Notes under the pieces: model-generated
The model's database searches: none
What the model saw: only the letters and a program-made list of their open reading frames with translations
What the model was told of the DNA's origin: nothing
Part shown: positions 60,460 through 64,000 of the stretch, piece by piece
How positions within the stretch are numbered: the first letter of the stretch is position 1
Layout of the letters: each line of letters opens with the position of its first letter
NCBI GenBank assembly: GCA_004335835.1
Contig: RWJK01001284.1
Coordinates: forward strand, 1 to 64,000
Direction of reading: 5' to 3'
Length of the DNA stretch: 64,000 nucleotides
Origin: Scenedesmus sp. ARA3
Taxonomy: Eukaryota; Chlorophyta; Chlorophyceae; Sphaeropleales; Scenedesmaceae
Position numbers and translations under genes: made by a program

Positions 60460-60715
60460 CTGCAGGGGGCGTGCTAACTTTCTGCTGCTGGCTGGGCCTG
60501 GTTAATGAGGCTGGGCTGAAGCTCTGTCGCCTGGCAGCAGCCCTCCAAGCTTCCTGGATTTGCTGCTGTTGCTGCTCCTTCTGCTGCTGTTGTTGCTGGC
60601 ACTGCTGCTGCAGCTGCTGTGCGTGCTGCCGGTGCTGCGCGGGGCCGCGTAATGAGTGCTGCTGTGGTTCCTGGTCTGCGTCGCTGTCGTCGCACAGGTC
60701 AATGACTGTATTCAT
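54193..60715 (-). CDS. large acidic DUF4211-like nuclear protein, 3' end unresolved
   Basis: Eight minus-strand exons join in phase: 60715-60199, 60100-59634, 59330-59235, 58886-58718, 57709-57613, 57280-57145, 56846-54927, 54324-54193 (1,178 residues so far). It starts MNTVIDLCDDSDAD. Gln/Ala/Ser-rich and acidic stretches lead to DDFLDDRDS, then a folded part (about 310-495) with DELRFYLKYLLLLSLDGPEQ, QQLFMRFAQKRCEDRLVQW and a zinc-like RCALCYRS. A disordered insert of roughly 600 residues follows, holding basic clusters (GSRKRKQRTHASPAKRRRA), acidic runs and NFIVDDSEVDLEEDSED. The sequence then resumes with GFIVGAGACMARCRLHHLLQ and exon 8 (TAYTAKAVVRHIAGWQEKRL). That order resembles the DUF4211 fold of nuclear/chromatin proteins; identification is tentative. 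The frame can alternatively stop at 54,888 if the donor at 54,926 is skipped. Further exons probably lie toward or inside the gap. Confidence 0.6.
56854..56912. repeat. CAG tract (sense CTG) before exon 7 acceptor
   Basis: Nearly 20 CAG units on the plus strand, sense CTG, ending seven bases from the exon 7 acceptor of the DUF4211-like gene. Confidence 0.93.
57691..58278 (-). repeat. seven-copy array of exon 5 acceptor edge
   Basis: CTAGTGATGGGCTCGCCTGG (plus strand; the acceptor CAG and first codons of exon 5 on the minus strand) recurs at about 57,691, 57,776, 57,886, 57,974, 58,073, 58,167 and, degenerate, 58,250. Spacing is about 86-110 bases. Each unit also carries a GTGCGG/GTGCGACC donor-like motif. 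Only the copy at 57,691-57,714 leads into the open exon. Confidence 0.93.
58863..59009 (-). repeat. duplicated acceptor edge of exon 4
   Basis: GACACCCAGGTGCTGGGCGC plus GATC.GTGAAATGCA occurs at the true exon 4 start (58,863-58,897) and 111 bases away at 58,974-59,008. Confidence 0.92.
59340..59428. repeat. (CAG)30 microsatellite, sense CTG
   Basis: Longest triplet tract in the window, about 30 perfect units, ending about 10 bases upstream (in sense) of the exon 3 acceptor of the DUF4211-like gene. Confidence 0.97.
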
Positions 60716-63700
60716 GCTGAGACACAGCAGCACTCCGGAGCAACTGCATCAGGCGTGTCAGCTTCGGTGCAGGCTGATACAGTGCGTGATTAGGCAGGCA
60801 AAAAGTGCTTTGGTTTTGACAAAATTTTCTTTAAGACTGTGCATGCAGAGAACGGAGACGTGTGCAGACGTTCACGTGGCCCAGCATTCAGCAGGTCCGA
60901 GTCAACTGTGACGTTTCGTGTGGAGCTCAACACATCACCTTTATGAATTTATGGGGTAGTATGAATACTCATACCTGCCCAGGCGACTGGGTTTGAAACC
61001 CTGGACGGGATGCAGGCTCAGTCAGTAACACATGTTCTCCTGGCGCCTGCAGCACCCTGCAAATTGACGTAGCAGTACTCCGCTAGCACGGCATGTCAGA
61101 CGTGATCATTGTATGCAGGTGTTACATGCAGCAGGCGACAGCCAGCGCCAAATGAAATTGTGAGAAGGCAGATGGCATGCATGCAGGCTGTGCGCCTGTC
61201 AGTGTACAGAGTTGCAGAGCCACTGAGTCTGTGCAATTGCCACCATGCTGGGCTTGGCATGCCAGAGTGTTGCTGGCATTAGTGTTGCCATGGCCACACA
61301 CGCCCAAGTGCATGCCTCCACAGAGATGTGGCCACAGCAGAAAGCACACACTGCACGCGCCTGCTACAGATGCTGAGCCGCGCACCCTTGAAAGCGAAGC
61401 ATACACATACGGTATGACATATATAACACATGGAATGATTCCCAGGCATGCGAAATTGGAAGGCATGTGTTGGCAGCGGCACTACACAATAATAGTACCC
61501 CTGAGGGCATGGGGGCGGACGGATACCTTGCCGCTACAGCAACATGTACGCTGTACAGCGCACGTGTGCGACACTTCTGAGCGCACTCGACATGATCATC
61601 TGCGGCATCATGGTCCATTGAACCATGCAAATAGTTGTCAAGGCATTCGGTGCAGGAGAGGGGCACACACATGCATGCTGCGAGTGCAGCACTGAGCATT
61701 ACTCGCAGCCGCACACTTCTCATGGCAAACAATTCTGGACATACAAGCAAGCCTGAATCACCAACACATCTCACACACTGCGCCGTGCACGCACATGCAA
61801 TTCTGCACAAGTTCTGAACAAACAGCGGCCTGACAACGTCCGCCACTACGAGACATAAACAACTCAAGACAGTTTTTGCAAAGCCGGTAAAGGCGAGCTG
61901 CCAACCTTGGTCAGCAGTGTCAACATCGATCAGCCAAAATTGAAATCACTGTACCCGACCCAAACACACCTCAGAACAGCATGCCTTTTGCCATACTCAA
62001 CACAGCAGGTGTTCGGCTGAGACCTTGATTAGCGCAAGGCCAGCAGCCGTCCCATTTTGGGACGCTCTGACGTTTGATGCCATCAGCGGCAAGCGCGGGT
62101 GCACTCACATAGCATAGCATAGAAGCCACAAGACAGCGCACGCAAGCCGTTTGGATTGAGGCAAGCAGGCATAGTACTCAGAGCCGATGCTCAGACAACA
62201 GCACACTTGCTTGCTCAAGCAAGCAGCATCCGTTAGGAACCTCCACATGACGCCCTCGCCTGCTGCGCTGCAGCAGGCGCAAGGGCGCAGCAACATCACA
62301 CGCGTGCTGAGCACGCGCCTGTGCAGCAGTGCTGCTGCCAACTGGTGGCGTTCAAACACGAGATGTGGCAGCCAAATCGCTACAGCCACTGGCAGCCACT
62401 GCAGTCAGAATCGCTGCAGCCGCTGGCAGCCACTGTCACGTGCTTCATTTGCAAAGCACGTCACAGCAACCAGCTCAACATGCCATGGCTGGCATCACAA
62501 CAGATGAAAGCATTCATCCATATGTCATCCACGTTTTCGGCAAGGCAGGATTCATCAGACCCTTGGCATGCTGCCACAAGTCATGCATGTACCAAGCGCA
62601 CCCAGTTAAGGGCACACGAAACAGAAACTGCAGGTGCACGATGCACGACACCTCAAGGCCAACACAGCATCAAACCAAAACGTGCAGCAGAGAACCTAGG
62701 TGAGCTTCAAAACCTCACTGGCTGCTGCAAGGAAATACGGACAACACTGAAGCAAAGGTACCAAGCCAAGCAAGCCGAAAAAGAAGTGTCAAGCGGCTAC
62801 ACACGTGCTGCAAAGCCGCCAAACATATGCACCCCAGCCAAGGAAAAAAGAGCCTTGCGCTGAGCAAATAGCAAAAAGAGGAATAAGGCTGTGAGCAGGG
62901 CTGTGGGAATGAACTGCGCACCTCTGCTCGCAACACAGACGTAGAATGCTGTTGTCGCAAACTCCCTTTATTTGATCAATGCATCTGTCCCTGTGTGATA
63001 CACCTGTGGCAGAGAGGAGCTGTGAAAGCAAGCCAAGACACCAAGACACGCCTAGTCAGCGTATCGATGTTGTGCATGATGCAGGAACAGCAGATGGCAG
63101 CACCATGGCGGTTGGCTGTCACACATCACAAAGCCTTGAGGGTAGAAATCCACCAGGCTGTGTGCACAACGCCAAGCCAGTGGCTGCTGCTGCAGTGCTT
63201 TTGACTCCTGCGTGCCAGCTTGACTACGCAGGTTGAGGGGCGCCTGCCATGTATGGTGAGACTGGCAAACACGGCAGACAGCAAACACAACAGCATTGAT
63301 CACCCCAAATTCAACCTGCCAGCCTGCGCGCGGGGTGCATCTACTGACGGTGCGCTTCTACCGGTAAAAATATCCTGCTCTCGCCACCGCTGCAGACACT
63401 CGTGCATGCGGAAACGAGTGGGCAGATTACACAACAAAAGTTTGTCGCCGCAACCAGGAAAGTGCCGCTGCTGATGCCCCTGGCAGAGAAATACCTGCCA
63501 CACAGAGCATGCCTGCGCTCCTTGTGTCAGCATGCACACGAATGCCCATGTGATCCAAAACACGAGTACCTGCTCCCAACAAGGCACATTGAACATGTGA
63601 GGGGCAGAGTTGACGCTGTCATGCACAATGCAATACACTGCAATGCATTGCATTACAATGCCAATGCACGCATGCAACAGCTCGAGCAAGCCAGAGCAGC

Positions 63701-64000
63701 AGCCTGCATCTGCACACAAGATGTGTTAGCAGCCTGACAGGAGTATGCGCAACAGTCATATCATCAAAGCAGCCGCACAAACATCAGCGCTGCTTTTTGC
63801 ATCACCCCCATGCCATGCTGTTGAATCGACATCGTGATGAAGTGTGTTGTCGCAGCATGCATGCTGCCACGCAAACATCAGCATGTGCAATGCAAGTAAC
63901 TCATGGCTGCTTAGCAGCAGCAAGAGTCCTTGACATTGACCATGTTTCACCTCGCAACAGCGCATACATCTCTGCATCACAAACCAGTTTATGTGGACTC
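60716..64000. other. upstream region of DUF4211-like gene and gene-poor CA-rich stretch
   Basis: 60,716 to about 61,100 is the likely promoter side of the minus-strand gene and is somewhat AT-richer. From about 61,150 to the end the plus strand is CA-rich, the composition seen downstream of minus-strand genes here, so a minus-strand gene probably ends just right of the window. No exon or RNA gene is supported. Confidence 0.35.

Noticed and set aside
60987..61003. GGGTTTGAAACCC, similar to a tRNA or SINE B box
   Set aside because: No A box, acceptor stem or cloverleaf around it; likely a chance palindrome.

Overview
The window looks like nuclear DNA of a chlorophycean green alga, probably Sphaeropleales (Scenedesmus/Tetradesmus-like), but the species cannot be named from sequence alone. 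The grounds are intron-rich genes with GT-AG introns and mostly GCAG acceptors, GC-rich codons, pervasive CAG/CTG tracts (poly-Gln, -Ala and -Ser in proteins), TGTAA-type poly(A) signals, and plant/algal families: an SDP1 lipase, an SBP-box factor, a PPR-SMR protein and a plant-type gulonolactone oxidase. There is no prokaryotic, organellar or viral signal. Two runs of N (31,867-32,430 and 53,683-53,857) interrupt the sequence.

Layout, left half. A 3'-truncated acidic protein (minus, 1-2,087) is divergent from a FAF2/UBXD8/PUX10-like UBA-UAS-UBX protein (plus, 2,661-5,814). Next come a low-complexity single-exon gene (plus, 7,237-8,505), an SDP1-type patatin triacylglycerol lipase (plus, 11,394-16,961) and a secreted L-gulonolactone-oxidase-like flavoenzyme in 13 exons (plus, 20,801-26,463). 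That last gene converges on a multi-pass membrane protein (minus, 29,570-31,472).

Layout, right half. After the first gap come an AT-richer stretch and an SBP-box transcription factor (plus; exons certain from 34,111 to 36,025). Ten kilobases without a convincing gene follow, then a PPR-SMR-cyclin fusion (minus, 45,901-51,666), an AT-richer island with a non-LTR-like repeat end, the second gap, and a large acidic DUF4211-like nuclear protein (minus, 54,193-60,715). No gene is seen from 60,716 to 64,000. Exon structures were built by hand and accepted where GT-AG borders and reading phase agreed. The two places where phase fails (oxidase exon 3/4, SBP N-terminus) are flagged.

Functional themes. 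UBXD8/PUX10 proteins act with CDC48 on lipid-droplet proteins and SDP1 hydrolyses lipid-droplet triacylglycerol, so two lipid-droplet genes lie close together in the same orientation. The PPR-SMR-cyclin protein joins an organelle-type RNA-binding array and SMR domain to both halves of a cyclin fold. Two genome-level signals recur. Exon edges, including the splice site, are tandemly copied into the neighbouring intron in at least eight places in three genes. Sense-strand CTG tracts sit just upstream of acceptors, while sense CAG tracts are mostly in coding exons.
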